Shown here: one piece after another, positions 23,290 through 33,445 of the stretch
Numbering within the stretch: the stretch's first letter is position 1
Layout: each line of letters opens with the position of its first letter
Source: Taudactylus pleione
Taxonomy: Eukaryota; Chordata; Amphibia; Anura; Myobatrachidae
Direction: 5' to 3'
Assembly: GCA_031769625.1 (NCBI GenBank)
Contig: JAUIMM010000200.1
Location: 53,280,001 to 53,344,000 of the forward strand
DNA length: 64,000 nt
Program-made: the position numbers and the translations under genes
Notes under the pieces: generated by a model
Told to the model about the DNA's origin: nothing
The model's database searches: none
Seen by the model: only the letters and a program-made list of their open reading frames with translations

Positions 23290-23612
23290 AATCTCGACGC
23301 CAGCATCCTGACTAGGTTACCGTCCCGAAGGCTCGAGGTAAATATACGTAACCTAACCCTACCCCTCCCTGCCCCGGTGCCTAAACCTAACCTCCCCCCC
23401 TAGTGCCTAAACCTAACCCTCACTCTCCAGTGCCTAAACCTAACCCTCCCCCCCTAGCGCCTAACCCTAACCCTCCACCTAGTAGTGATAATCCTAACCC
23501 TCCCCCCAACCCCGCTACTTTGGGATTCCGGCGGTCGGGATGCAGATGTCGGTATTCCGGTGTCGGCATTCTGACTGCCGCAATCTTTACTGTCAGGATT
23601 TTGAACGTATCC
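23290..23612. mobile_element. Family C element with 9-bp duplication
   Basis: It is flanked by CCTCTGAAG at 23281-23289 and again at 23613-23621. The interior contains repeated GCCTAAACCTAACC and CTAACCCTCCCCCC words, the complement of the GTTAGG-rich pattern. The right terminal part (GGATTCCGGCGG to GTCAGGATTTTGAACGTATC) is shared by other copies. The left tip is diverged. A 9-bp duplication is typical of Mutator-like elements; that assignment is inference. Confidence 0.8.
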
Positions 23613-23828
23613 CCTCTGAAGTATGTCTGCTTCTTTCAATAAGTAAATTCAAAGATTAGTCTACATCATGACATATTATATTTTTTATTACGCTGATTCA
23701 GCTATAATTATGACATTGTAAATTTGGTACACAAGTGGCTTATTACTGTAATTGCTATTTGTTAAGTTGCAAAACTGTAAATTGTTCTTATTTAGGAACT
23801 TTTTAATCAATAAATAGCATAAACATAA

Positions 23829-24017
23829 AGGGCGATACACACTAGATGATGTCAAGTGTGTACTGACCTCGTAAGCGGCGGGACCCAGCCCTCGCTAACA
23901 ATGTCGCCGATGACACACAGGAGCACACATCGTCAGCGACATAGAGAGTACACACTAGACGAAGTGCCCGATATATAGTCCGATCCGGCCGATATATCGT
24001 CTAGTGCGTACCTGGCA
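23829..24017. mobile_element. Family B element, 189 bp
   Basis: AGGGCGATACACACTAGA on the left and CTAGTGCGTACCTGGCA on the right are inverted, flanked by TAA at 23826-23828 and 24018-24020. The interior (CCCTCGCTAACAATGTCGCC, GATATATCGTCTAGTG) matches the truncated copy at 36895-37033. Confidence 0.85.
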
Positions 24018-24134
24018 TAATAATATTGCAATGCATTATAATGAATGTCATCAAATTTAGGTGTGACAGAGCCGAAACTGCTTTCTCAGTAAATTCTAAG
24101 AGTGGTAAGTAATTATTACACTTTGCGTAAATTG

Positions 24135-24135
<1 letters not shown>

Positions 24136-24174
<39 letters not shown>
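24136..24174. repeat. TA microsatellite
   Basis: An uninterrupted alternating TA run of about 39 bases. Confidence 0.97.
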
Positions 24175-24177
<3 letters not shown>

Positions 24178-24274
24178 TCAGATCCAGTGTGCGACCAAAC
24201 TGGACAAACCCAGCTATTCAGCATTTAGGATGAACGAATGGGCAGTTAGTGTTCAGGGTTGTTGAACGCACATA

Positions 24275-24792
24275 GGCCCTGATTCAGAGCAGGTCACTCT
24301 GACAGAGCGCTCGCTCTGAATCAGGGCCGGTCTATTTTTTTTTAAGAACGGCCTCCTGGCTGCTCACATAGCTGTGGGTGACCACCCACAGCTATAGCGA
24401 GCGGCCAGGAAGATGGTCGCGATGGTCAAGACCATCGCGACCATCGGGCTTGCGACGTGACCATTGTAGTAGGGTCTCGTTGAAGCAAGCCCCAGAGAGA
24501 TTTTGGCTCTAACAGAGCCGAAATCTCTCCCACTGACATCACTCGTGATGTCTGTGGGCCGGCCACAAACGGAGGCGTTCACATGGGAACGCCTCAGTTT
24601 GGGCAGCCACTCCCCCGGTCCGGCCACCAAAGGGGGGCGTGCTGTCACTCAACATCGACAGCACACCCCCTTTGGTACGAGACCCGGAGTGACGGATTGC
24701 CCGTCGCTATCCGGGTGTCGCGCATGCGCACTGGCCCACCATCGACCCGGTTGCGAGCACACAGCGCTTGCGACCAGGTCAGAATCAGGCCC
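24275..24792. mobile_element. Family A serial-hairpin element, copy 1
   Basis: The left end GGCCCTGATTCAGAG and right end CAGAATCAGGCCC are flanked by ATA at 24272-24274 and 24793-24795. The interior is a chain of stem-loops: ATAGCTGTGGGTG/CACCCACAGCTAT, GATGGTCGCGATGGTC/GACCATCGCGACCATC with a 2-base loop, GAGAGATTT-GGCTC/GAGCC-AAATCTCTC, CCACTGACATCAC/GTGATGTCTGTGG, AGGCGTTC/GAACGCCT and GTGCTGTC/GACAGCAC. The copy at 25286-25830 has the same modules in reverse order, so the two lie in opposite orientation. No frame is under visible constraint. Confidence 0.88.
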
Positions 24793-25285
24793 ATATACTG
24801 CTAGATGTAGTAAGTAACCAATCAAATTTTTTCCCAGTCCCAATAAACATCGCATTGGCACTGACACAAAGCGGGTTGGGACTGTGAGTCACCCACAAGC
24901 AAAGGTGTACAACTGTAAACACACACAAAAAAAAACACCTTTAATGATGTATAGTTTGAGAAGTCATCATATGTGCTGCTCGTCAGATGGGACGCTGCGA
25001 CGTACAATGCGGTGTAGCAATATTACCCCTGTAATGATATATCATGCCATCATACAGCGGATCATGCAGTGTGGATGTGGGCACGACATATCGTTACATC
25101 TTATCGGACCGTTCCTAGACAGATGTGTTGTTCAGGGTGCATCCAGCTTTATAAATGCTGTGTGGGGAGAAGATATCATCCGCTATAATACACTGTCTCT
25201 CAGGATTCAGCCATGACTATTTTTAAGGATTTCAAGCTGTAGAAAACAATAGTGTTTTTAGTGATAATTCTGTACATCACAATAA
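24793..25285. other. Spacer between the two serial-hairpin elements
   Basis: Includes the word pair GCAATATTACCC...ATATATCATGC and GACATATCGTTAC, family B-like in style (24990-25140), but no ends can be matched. No gene. Confidence 0.35.
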
Positions 25286-25830
25286 GGGGGTCATTCAGAC
25301 CCGGTCGTTAGCGCCGATGCGCTCGGACCGGGTCGATGGCCCCCCACAGAGCATGCGCACAACGGCACCGTCGTGCGCATGCGTGAGACCCGCTACGACG
25401 ACAGCGCTGGTCGTAGCGGGTCTCGATCCAAAGGGGGTGAGCTGTCGATGTTGATTGACAGCTCGCCCCGTTTGGAAGGCGGGCCGGGGGGGGTGGCAGC
25501 CCAAACGGAGGCGTTCCCATGGGAACGCCTACCGTTTGGGGGAGGCCCCACTGACATCACTAGTGATGTCAGTGGAGAGCTTCCGGCTCAGACAGAGCCA
25601 GAAGCTCTCCGGGGCTTACGACAAGTGAGACCCTACCCTAGGGTCTCGTCGTAAGCCCCGATGGTCGCGATGGTCTCTGACCATCGCGACCATCACCGGA
25701 GCGGTCGTTAGAGCTGTGGGTGTTAACCCACAGCCTAACGACCGCAACAGAGGCGGGCAGTCAGGATGCAAGCGGCCGCCCAGTTTCTAAGCGACCGCTT
25801 GCATCCTCCGACCGCCTCTGAATCAGGCCC
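25286..25830. mobile_element. Family A serial-hairpin element, copy 2
   Basis: The left end GGGGGTCATTCAGACC and right end CTCTGAATCAGGCCC are flanked by TAA at 25283-25285 and 25831-25833. At least eight successive stem-loops follow one another: GAGACCCGCTACGAC/GTCGTAGCGGGTCTC; GAGCTGTC/GACAGCTC; AGGCGTTCCC/GGGAACGCCT; a 28-bp loopless palindrome built on CCACTGACATCAC-TAGTG near 25547-25574; GAGAGCTTC/GAAGCTCTC; CGGGGCTTACGAC/GTCGTAAGCCCCG; GATGGTCGCGATGGTC/GACCATCGCGACCATC with a 3-base loop; GCGGTCGTTAG/CTAACGACCGC; and GGATGCAAGCGG/CCGCTTGCATCC. Almost every base is in a stem. Confidence 0.92.
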
Positions 25831-25917
25831 TAAATGTGAAGAGCAAGTTCCACTGCTGGAGGAACAATAACTGCAGCTCTGGAATATGGAGACATTTTTC
25901 TATCAATAAAACTTTAA

Positions 25918-26805
25918 GGGGTATATTTATCAAAGTTTGTTTTTACTATTGATTTGATGTTTGATTTAGCTCACCTCAAATCAAATCAAATCGAAAGTAC
26001 AAATCCTTCTTCAAATCCCTCATTTACTAAAATTCAGTGATTTGCTGTTCGATTTGGCATGTTCATGTACAAATCGAACAGCAAATCCCACTTCAAAACG
26101 AACTGCAAATCCCCGACTGAATAGAACTGCTTCATGCTTTAATTTTCACCATGAGCAGTTTGTTTTGACACAGATACATGCATCAGTGAAATGCCTGCAT
26201 GTATCTTACTGTAACAAGCTTAGAAACAGTTAAAGTTAAATAAAAAAAAAAATTACGTGGGGTCCCCCCCTAAAACAAGACCAGCCCCGGACTTTCGTAG
26301 CTAGTCCTGGTTGTGTAAGTACAGGGAAAAAATTGCGTAGGGCTCTGATCCTGTCTTGGTTCTGGAATTACAGGGGAAAAAATGCGTAGGGTTCCCCTGT
26401 AATCTCCAGAACCAGCACTGGACCCTTTATAGTGGGGGGCTGATGATTTCTAAATTTAACTCTTTCTAAGCTTTTCACAGTAAGATACATGCATGCATCT
26501 CACTGATGTATGCATGTATCTGTGTCAATCCGACCTGCTCATGCTATTCATTTTGGGATTTGAAGTTCGTTTTGAAGTTCGATTTCAAATCGAATAATAG
26601 TAAATAAGGGATTTGTGTGTTGGTCTATGTAAAAGTATCAATGTTTTTCTGATGTTCAATTTTGAGTGCGATTTGAGTAATATTCGGTTTTAAGTTGGAT
26701 TTTACATTCGAAATTGGTTTTAGTATATATCCAAATGCAAAATCGAATGCAAATTGAATGTCAAATCACACTAAAAGCTAAATCAAACTTTAGTAAATTT
26801 ACCCC
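25918..26805. mobile_element. Foldback element, 888 bp, TAA duplication
   Basis: The left end GGGGTATATTTATCAAAG and right end CTTTAGTAAATTTACCCC are flanked by TAA at 25915-25917 and 26806-26808. The arms pair over nearly the full length: TCAAATCGAA words, GACACAGATACATGCATCAG on the left against CTGATGTATGCATGTATC on the right. The loop (about 26240-26450) holds the GGGG-CCC-TACG modules also seen at 9590-10240. It has no transposase. Confidence 0.85.
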
Positions 26806-27372
26806 TAAATATGTTTACTCATATGTGGTAATTTTATATATATAAAATAAATCACAGTACAGATTATTTAAAGCTATAGTCAAATACATGTGATTGATAA
26901 ACTTTGTTGATAATAGTGTCCCTTTAACCACTTGCCAGGCATGGTCGTATTAGATACGACCATACCAGACTGGGCTTTCCCTGACATGGTCGGATCTGAT
27001 ACGACCAGTCAGAAATGGCCACTAGGCGGCTATGGGAAGTTAATCTTCCCACTACCGCCTATATCAGGGGGACCTTCTAGTCCCTCTACACCCGTGGCTC
27101 CCCCTCCTTTGTGTCCCAATCACTGCTGGCCACAGTGATCGGGCACAGTCGGCACCCCCCTCCCGGCGCACTTCAATAGAGGAAGCAGCCAGGGCTCATG
27201 TAGCCCCAGCTGCTGCTGTGACCCGATCACTGTGGCCAGCAGTGATTGGGCAGTCCGGCCAGCCCCACCCCCTTCAGTGAGAAGCAGCAGCGGCGGCACT
27301 GGTAGCCGCCGCTGCTATGTATCAGAGCCGCCAGTGGGACACCCTCCCGCTGCGGCTCCGAGAACACACAGT

Positions 27373-27972
27373 GGGCCTGATTCAGAGCCGCTCGTTAGCG
27401 GCCGCTCGTTCGCTCCGAGCGATGTTCGCACAACTGTACATGCGTATGGGTTGTAATACGCATGCGCGAACCAGTCATTGCGGTCGGAAATTGTGTGCTC
27501 GCAAAATAGCGAATGCCTGCTAATTTGAGTGACAGAATGAGGCGTTTGTGGGTGGTAACAGGGGAAGGTGCTTGAAAACAGGGAGTGGAGACCCGAATGC
27601 AGGCATGCCAAACGGTCAAAACGGGTGTTTTTAAGGGTGTGCATAATTAACAAAGCAGCGTCATCAACCACGTCACTTGGTTGTCTTTTAGCCTGAACTG
27701 CTCGCATGATTGCGGTAGGAAAATGCTACCACAAGCACTGCGAGCAGTTCATACGCCTTTCGATGTACTCGATTAATCTAATAAATAGCGGAGGTGACGT
27801 AGGGTGCGAGCGGCATGGGGGCGTTTTTTAAAAAATAGCGAGCGCATGTTTCGTTTGCTCGTTCAGACATAGAGGCGTCAACAGACCGCAAAGAGCGAGC
27901 GCTCTATTTAAATATCCGGCCCCTTTTTCTGAACGAGCGAGCGCAAATAGCGTCCGGCTCTGAATCAGGCCC
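27373..27972. mobile_element. Family A element, 600 bp, nested
   Basis: GGGCCTGATTCAGAGCCG on the left and CGGCTCTGAATCAGGCCC on the right, flanked by AGT and TGT (one mismatch). It shares the interior words GAGTGACAGAATGAGGCG, TTTGTGGGTGGTAACAGGGG and AAGGTGCTTGAAAAC with the copy at 57769-58360. Interrupts the CAGTGATC/GCGGC-rich part of the TTAA element. Confidence 0.88.
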
Positions 27973-28282
27973 TGTGATCACTGTAGAAGCAGCAGCAGCG
28001 CGGCTCTGGTAGCCGCCGCTATGCTATGTGTCCGGGCCGCCAGCGGGACACCCTCCTGCTGCGGCTCTGGCAGTGATCACATAGTGATCACTGGCCGTGT
28101 AGAGACAGCAGCGGCGGCTCTGGTAGCCGCTGCTGTTCTAAGTATCCGGGCCACTCCCTCCGGCCTCAGCTGCTCCTCCTCCTCCCCCATAACGCCCATT
28201 ATTATAAAGGGCCAGGCCATAATAAAATTATATGTATATATAAATATATGTATATAAATATATATATATGTATGTATATATA

Positions 28283-29926
28283 CAGTCAGGTGCATAAATA
28301 TTGGGACATTGACAGAATTTTCATATTTTGGCCTCTATTCACCACCACAATGGCTTTGAAATGAAACAAACAAGATGTGCTTTAACTGCAGACTTTCAGA
28401 TTTAATTTGAGGGTAATTACATCCAAATCAGGTGAACGGTGTAGGAATTACAATGGTTTCTATATGTGCCTCCCACTTTTTAAGGGACCAAAAGTAATGG
28501 GACTATCAACTCAAAAGCTATTTCATGGACAGGTGTGGGCTATTCCCTCGTTATTTCATTATCAATTAAGCAGCTCTGGAGTTGATTCTAGGTGTGACAT
28601 TTGCTTTAGGAATCAGTTGCTGTCGACTCTCAATATGAGATCCAAAGAGCTGTCACTATCAGTGAAGCAAGCCATCATTAGGCTAAAAAATCAAAACAAA
28701 CCCATCATAGAGATAACAGAAACATTAGGTGTGGCCAAATCAACTGTTTGGAACATTCTTAAAAAGAAAGAACGTAACAGAGAGCTCAGCAACACCAAAA
28801 GACCCGGAAGACCACGGAAAACAACTGTGGTGGATGACAGAAGAATTATTTCCCTGGTGAAGAAAAACCCCTTCACAACAGTTGGCCAAATCAAGAACAC
28901 TCTCCAGGAGGGAGGTGTATATGTATCAAAGTCAACAATCAAGAGAAGACTTCACAAGAGTGAATATAGAGGGTTTACCACAAGATGTAAACCATTGGTG
29001 AGCCTCAAAAACAGGAAGACCAGATTAGAGTTTGCCAAACAACATCTAAAAAAGCCATTACAGTTCTGGAACAACATCCTATGGACAGATGAGACAAAGA
29101 TCAACTTGTACCAGAGTGATGGGAAGAGAAGAGTATGGAGAAGGAAAGGAACTGCTCATGATCCAAAACATACCACCTCATCAGTGAAGCATGGTGGTGG
29201 TAGTGTCATGGCGTGGGCATGTATGGCTGCCAATGGAACTGGTTCCCTTGTATTTATTGATGATGTGACTGCTGACAAAAGCAGCAGAATTAATTCTGAA
29301 GTGTTTCGGGCAATATTATATGCTCATATTCAGTCAAATGCTTCAGAACTCATTGGACGGTGCTTCACAGTGCAGATGGACAATGACCCGAAGCATACTG
29401 CAAAAGCAACCAAAGAGTTTTTTAAGGCTAAAAAGTAGAAAGTTATGCAATGGCCAAGTCAATCCCCTGACCTGAATCCGATTGAGCATGCATTTCACTT
29501 GATGAAGACAAAACTGAAGGGAAAATTCCCCAAGAACAAGCAGGAACTGAAGACATTTGCAGTAGAGGCCTGACAGAGCATCACCAGGGATGAAACCCAG
29601 CGTCTGGTGATGTCTATGCGTTCCAGACTTCAGGCTGTAAAATTGCCTGCAAAGGATTTGCAACAAAGTATTAAAAAGTGAAAGTTAGATTTAGGATTGT
29701 TTAGTTTGTCCCATTACTTTTGGCCCCTTAAAAAGTGGGAGGCACATATAGAAACCGTTGTAATTCCTACACCGTTCACCTGATTTGGATGTAATTACCC
29801 TCAAATTTAAATCTGCAAGTCTGCAGTTAAAGCACATCTTGTTTGTTTCATTTCAAAGCCATTGTGCTGGTGAATAGAGGCCAAAATGTGAAAATTCTGT
29901 CAATGTCCCAATATTTATGCACCTGA

Positions 29927-29929
<3 letters not shown>
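28283..29929 (+). mobile_element. Tc1/mariner-type DNA transposon, copy 2
   Basis: It starts CAGTCAGGTGCATAAATATT and ends with its complement, flanked by TA inside TA microsatellites on both sides. The inverted repeats are about 220 bp (28283-28502 and 29708-29929), each with an inner direct-repeat-like copy near the GTCCCATTACTTTTGG end. Length is 1647 bp. It is from a different Tc1 family than copy 1, and the same family as 55807-57440. Confidence 0.95.
28635..29681 (+). pseudogene. Tc1-type transposase, two internal stops
   Basis: One frame of 348 codons runs from ATG 28635 to TGA 29679-29681. It is broken only by TAG at 29436-29438 (codon 268) and TGA at 29571-29573 (codon 313). I prefer ATG 28635 (MRSKELSLSVKQAI) because it starts the DNA-binding domain; the open frame extends upstream to 28407 but that part lies in the inverted repeat. 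Domains: two helix-turn-helix motifs within about residues 1-110 separated by a GRPRK hook, then the DDE core with WTDETK (D152), QMDNDPKHT (D249) and SPDLNPIE (E284), the last two 34 residues apart. Both stops replace TGG tryptophan codons that are intact in the copy at 56166-57193, so they are single-base changes. Confidence 0.95.
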
Positions 29930-29979
<50 letters not shown>

Positions 29980-29985
29980 TCAATA

Positions 29986-30030
<45 letters not shown>
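29930..30030. repeat. TA microsatellite flanking the Tc1 copy
   Basis: Two alternating TA runs separated by GTACATCAATACTG. Together with TA-rich sequence at 28222-28282 on the other side, they show that the transposon landed in or expanded a TA-rich target. Confidence 0.95.
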
Positions 30031-30031
<1 letters not shown>

Positions 30032-30054
30032 ATAGATATCGCAGAGCCTCTGAT

Positions 30055-30290
30055 TAGGGATGGCAATGACCATCGATGGTTTGCATACCATCGATGGTCT
30101 GACTGAAAACAAGTAGTTTGCCATTGCTGGTGGGCATCAATGTTGCACCATTGATGGCAAACCTCAATCGATGTTTAGGAAACATCGGCAGTTGTAGTCT
30201 ACACAGATCTCCTCGACCAATCGCTAAACAATTGATGGCTTCTAACAATGGTTGAACCATCGATGGTACAGATGTCAATGGCCATCACTA
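30055..30290. mobile_element. hAT-like MITE with TAGGGATGG ends
   Basis: It begins TAGGGATGGCAATGACC and ends GGCCATCACTA. The interior repeats an ACCATCGATGGT palindrome-type word several times (30071, 30089, 30260). The 8-bp flanks do not match, so the assignment rests on the tips. It sits inside the TTAA element. Confidence 0.6.
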
Positions 30291-30467
30291 CAGTATAACA
30301 TAAAAATTGCTATCTTTATGGTATACTGTGTTTTAAAAAAATACAATTTTCAAATAAAATAGTGATGGATAAGCTTAAAATTATGTTCTTGACCTAATTC
30401 AATCATAAAAGAAACCGACAATTTTGGAGCGGTTTTTGGAAAAAGAATTCGCCAGTCAAGTGGTTAA

Positions 30468-30996
30468 ACATAAAATTAAATATTGTGATGATTAGTGAAA
30501 ATCTGCCATGGCCGTGTTTTTTATGCAGACACTTTCTACAGGAGTGGTGATTGTGTGGGCGATGTGCAGTAATTACTGTGAAGTGCTAAATCAGAGCCAC
30601 AAGTTTAAAAGGAGTACACTGCTGATCCAAAGCATATGTCATGTAATGAGTGGACAGGATGCCTGAGCTTAGCGTTCAGTCAGGACTACTAAAATGTATC
30701 TGTTCCTTTTCTCTACTAGATGCAATAATCCTCTAACCTATATGTTCCATGTCAGTTTAGACCTTATTCTCACTTCTTCTGTTTATAACCTCTATGACAT
30801 GTAGAAATGCTCTATTTGTTGTGTTCTGCCTCTTCTAATTAATTCACCAATTACTCCTAGTGGCATATGGCTTGTAAATATAGTGATTGCACATGTTCTC
30901 CATATTATACTATATATTTACAGTCATGTGAAAACAGAGTACACCATCTTTTAAATGTGTTTTTAAATATAAAGACAACTATCAACTGCTCACCAA
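30468..30996. other. No gene seen
   Basis: AT-rich unique-looking sequence without matched ends or supported frames. Confidence 0.4.
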
Positions 30997-31332
30997 GGCC
31001 TTGATTCAGAACCTGCTCGCTGCCGCAGGCAGCTCGCAGGGTCTGTGGGCGTTTAATTTTTTCCCCAAGCCACTCGCAAAGCTATGGGTGTCCAACCAAG
31101 GCTTGTGCGAGCGGGCTGGAGACCGTTGCGATTATCGCAACCATCGGGCTTGCAACGGGGCCCCCGGGGTAGGGTCTCGGCTGCTGTAAGCCCGAGTGGA
31201 ATCCCTGCTCTAACAGAGAAGGAAGTCCACTACTGACCTCACTAGTGATGTCAGTAGGTCCTCCCACAAACGCCATGTGGGGCTCGCGCATGCAAACATC
31301 GAGCTGCTTGCGAGCGGCTCTGAATTAGACCC
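30997..31332. mobile_element. Family A element, short serial-hairpin derivative
   Basis: GGCCTTGATTCAGAACC on the left and GGCTCTGAATTAGACCC on the right are flanked by CAA at 30994-30996 and 31333-31335. Modules from the 24-26 kb elements recur in the order of copy 1: GCTATGGGTG, GCGATTATCGC, GTAGGGTCTCG, TCACTAGTGATGTCAGT. It is a shortened, more diverged relative. Confidence 0.82.
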
Positions 31333-31879
31333 CAAGTCCTAAAATGACCCATAACATATTTAACGTTGCAATGTTTGCTAAAAAAAACAAAACATTAGCT
31401 ATCATGAAGAACCAAGGGCTTAATCTAATTAGGAGTGAGTTTGCAAATGCGAGTTTTCATGAAACTCGCATACATCGCACAAATGTGCGCACCCAAGAAA
31501 TGCAAGATCCAATTAGAAATGTGAGGTTGCACAACTTTTGTACAAAATTCGACCTGGGAGAAGTGCATGAAAAAGTGGGGAACCATCCAAGACACCAAAA
31601 AAGTGACAACTGAGGTAGTAGTACCACATAGAAGGCTGTTAGTGGCCATAAGGAAAGTACAGGAGGTTTTTAAAAGGTGTTAAATGGCTGATTTTTGCAC
31701 TAATTATCAATGGTGAAGAAATTATACTGAGCCAGTGTTTTTCAACAAATTAAAGGCTTACCAGCATTTTGGGGTACAGAAAATGTATGTAAAGTAAATT
31801 TTCAGGGTTTTTATACAAGTTTGTAAAAAGTTGGAATAAACACTTTTACATCTCATCTGGAAGTTCTAAAACCCCACTT
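31333..31879. other. No gene seen
   Basis: AT-rich. The open frame near 31344-31613 has no recognisable motif and overlaps a GAGTTT/AAACTC inverted pair at 31435-31475, so I do not call it. Confidence 0.4.
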
Positions 31880-32267
31880 CAATCAATACAGCACCTCCAT
31901 ATACCTGTCCCACATCATTTACACCTCCATATACCTGTCCAACATCATTTACACCTCCACATACTTGTCTCACATCATTTATACCCCCACATCATTTACA
32001 CCTCCACATACTTGTCTCACATCATTTATACCCCCACATACCTGCCCCACATCATTTACACCTCCTCATACCTGTCTCCCATCATTTATACCTCCACATA
32101 CCTGTCCCACATCATTTACACCTCCACATACCTGGCCCAAATATTTACAGCTCCACATACCTGTCTCAAATCATTTACACCTCCACATACCTGTGCCACA
32201 TCATTTACACCTCCACATACCTGTCCCACATCATTTACACCTCCACATACCTGTCCCACATCATTTA
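31880..32267. repeat. Minisatellite of a 30-bp unit
   Basis: About twelve copies of ACCTCCACATACCTGTCCCA followed by CATCATTTAC, with a shortened unit near 31985. The 30-bp period keeps all frames open over long distances on both strands, producing spurious 84-104 residue frames. Confidence 0.95.
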
Positions 32268-32455
32268 ACCCTTTATTGAGCTTTTTAGCGAAATTCACCT
32301 GAAAACTTGCACGTCTTTATTGGCCAAATTATGCTATTCAAACCCCTACAAGTGAACTATTATTCATTGGGAGGGGTGTACCAGGGATTCTGCACTGTTT
32401 CCCAACATTTTAACCTTACTATGAATATTTTCCCTACCTTTTCATCTACTCAGGG

Positions 32456-32919
32456 GAATCGGTATGATTTACCGCCGGACCCATGCCCGGCGGTTGGAAT
32501 CCCGACAGCGGCATCCCGGCAGAGGAGGAAATCCCGATTGTCAAAGGTAAGTATATACTAACCTATTTCTACACCCTAACCCTCCCTTAAGGGTACCTAA
32601 TCCTTACCTTTCCCCCAGTGCCTAACCCTAATCCCCCCACTAAGTGCCTAAACCTAACCCCCCCTTCCCCGCCGATTAAACCTCGGGGGGTGCCTAACCC
32701 TAAGTCCCCCCGGGGGAGCCTAATGCTAACCCTCCCTTCCCCTAGTCTAAACTTAGCCTCCCAGGGGGGTGCCTAACCCTAACCCCCCCCCCCGGGAACC
32801 CTAAACCTAACCCCCCCCCCCGTCTGCAATCGACGCCTGTCTTTAAACCCTTGCCGGGATATGACAGTCAGGAAGCCGGCTGTCGGGATTAGGTCCGCCA
32901 GCTTCCCGACTGCATACCC
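32456..32919. mobile_element. Family C element with 9-bp duplication
   Basis: It is flanked by TACTCAGGG at 32447-32455 and TGCTCAGGG at 32920-32928 (8 of 9). The left tip is GAATCGGTATGATTTACCG, the right tip CGACTGCATACCC. The subterminal parts carry TCCCGACAGCGGCATCCCGG and CCGGCTGTCGGGATT. The interior has repeated CCTAACCCTAA, CTAAACCTAACCCCCCC words. Confidence 0.82.
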
Positions 32920-33001
32920 TGCTCAGGGTGGTGCGCACAAAATAATGTGAATTTCCTCCTTGACTGACTCTATGGTCACTCAGAATGGCAGCCGTAACTT
33001 A

Positions 33002-33221
33002 AGCTGGCCATCCACTATACAATTTTCTGTCAGATATCTGTCCAATCTGGCTGGTTGGAATAAAAACCTGGTGATATATGGGAGCAAATGACTGTCGATC
33101 ATACACTGAAAAAAGGACAAAACAAATTGTTCAAATTGGTTAAATTTGTGTGTTTTAACCAATTTGTCTGAACAATCATTTTTGTCTGATTTCCAGTGTT
33201 TGTGAGCAAATGGATGATTGT
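33002..33221. mobile_element. Family B element, right end lost
   Basis: The left end AGCTGGCCATCCACTATACA is preceded by TTA (32999-33001). The interior matches the complete copy at 46276-46595 (CTGTCCAATC-GGTTGGAAT, GGTGAT-TATG, AGCAAATGAC, TGTCTGA). It stops where a CATACCTACC-type element begins. Confidence 0.75.
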
Positions 33222-33445
33222 CATACCTACCAACCGTCCCTGTTTAGGCCGGACCGTCCCATCAATAAAGCTGCATGGGGTCACTACTATATGGCTGCAA
33301 TGGAGGAAAATATGCAGAGTTGCCCAATCTCACAGAATTTACTGGAGACCTCTGAATTTGGAGTTTTCACTGCACCAGTAATAGAGGGCAAGTCTCCCAA
33401 ATGCTGCCCACTATACCCATGAAGTGGGCGGGCCAAGGGACGTAA
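33222..33445. mobile_element. CATACTTGCC-type element, partial
   Basis: It begins CATACCTACCAACCGTCCC, the left tip of the hAT-like family seen complete at 36387-36710. CCGGACCGTCCC and GGGCGGGCCAAGGGACG are in the usual style. The right tip is not found, so the end is approximate. Confidence 0.5.

Larger units (their letters stand above)
26928..30463. mobile_element. TTAA-flanked element carrying three insertions
   Basis: The left end CCACTTGCCAGGCATGG and right end GAATTCGCCAGTCAAGTGG are related inverted tips, each flanked by TTAA (26924-26927 and 30464-30467), the signature of piggyBac or Kolobok insertion. Host sequence of this element includes TGGTCGTAT/ATACGACCA palindromes near 26941-26965 and GC-rich CAGCAGCGGCGGC...GGTAGCCGCCGCTGCT repeats. 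Into it are inserted a family A element (27373-27972), a Tc1 element (28283-29929, in TA repeats) and a hAT-like element (30055-30290). A second copy at 59075-59957 shows the left, middle and right parts. Confidence 0.75.

Noticed and set aside
24364..25654. Cluster of open frames of 60-110 codons on both strands
   Set aside because: They lie in the GC-rich serial-hairpin elements, where stop codons are rare and palindromes mirror any open frame to the other strand.
27180..28180. CpG island or promoter
   Set aside because: The GC-rich sequence is repeat DNA (GCGGC-rich parts of the TTAA element and a family A element), with no transcript start evidence.
31965..32302. Overlapping open frames of 96-104 codons
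   Set aside because: They are produced by the 30-bp minisatellite, whose period is a multiple of three; all frames stay open and the residues simply repeat.
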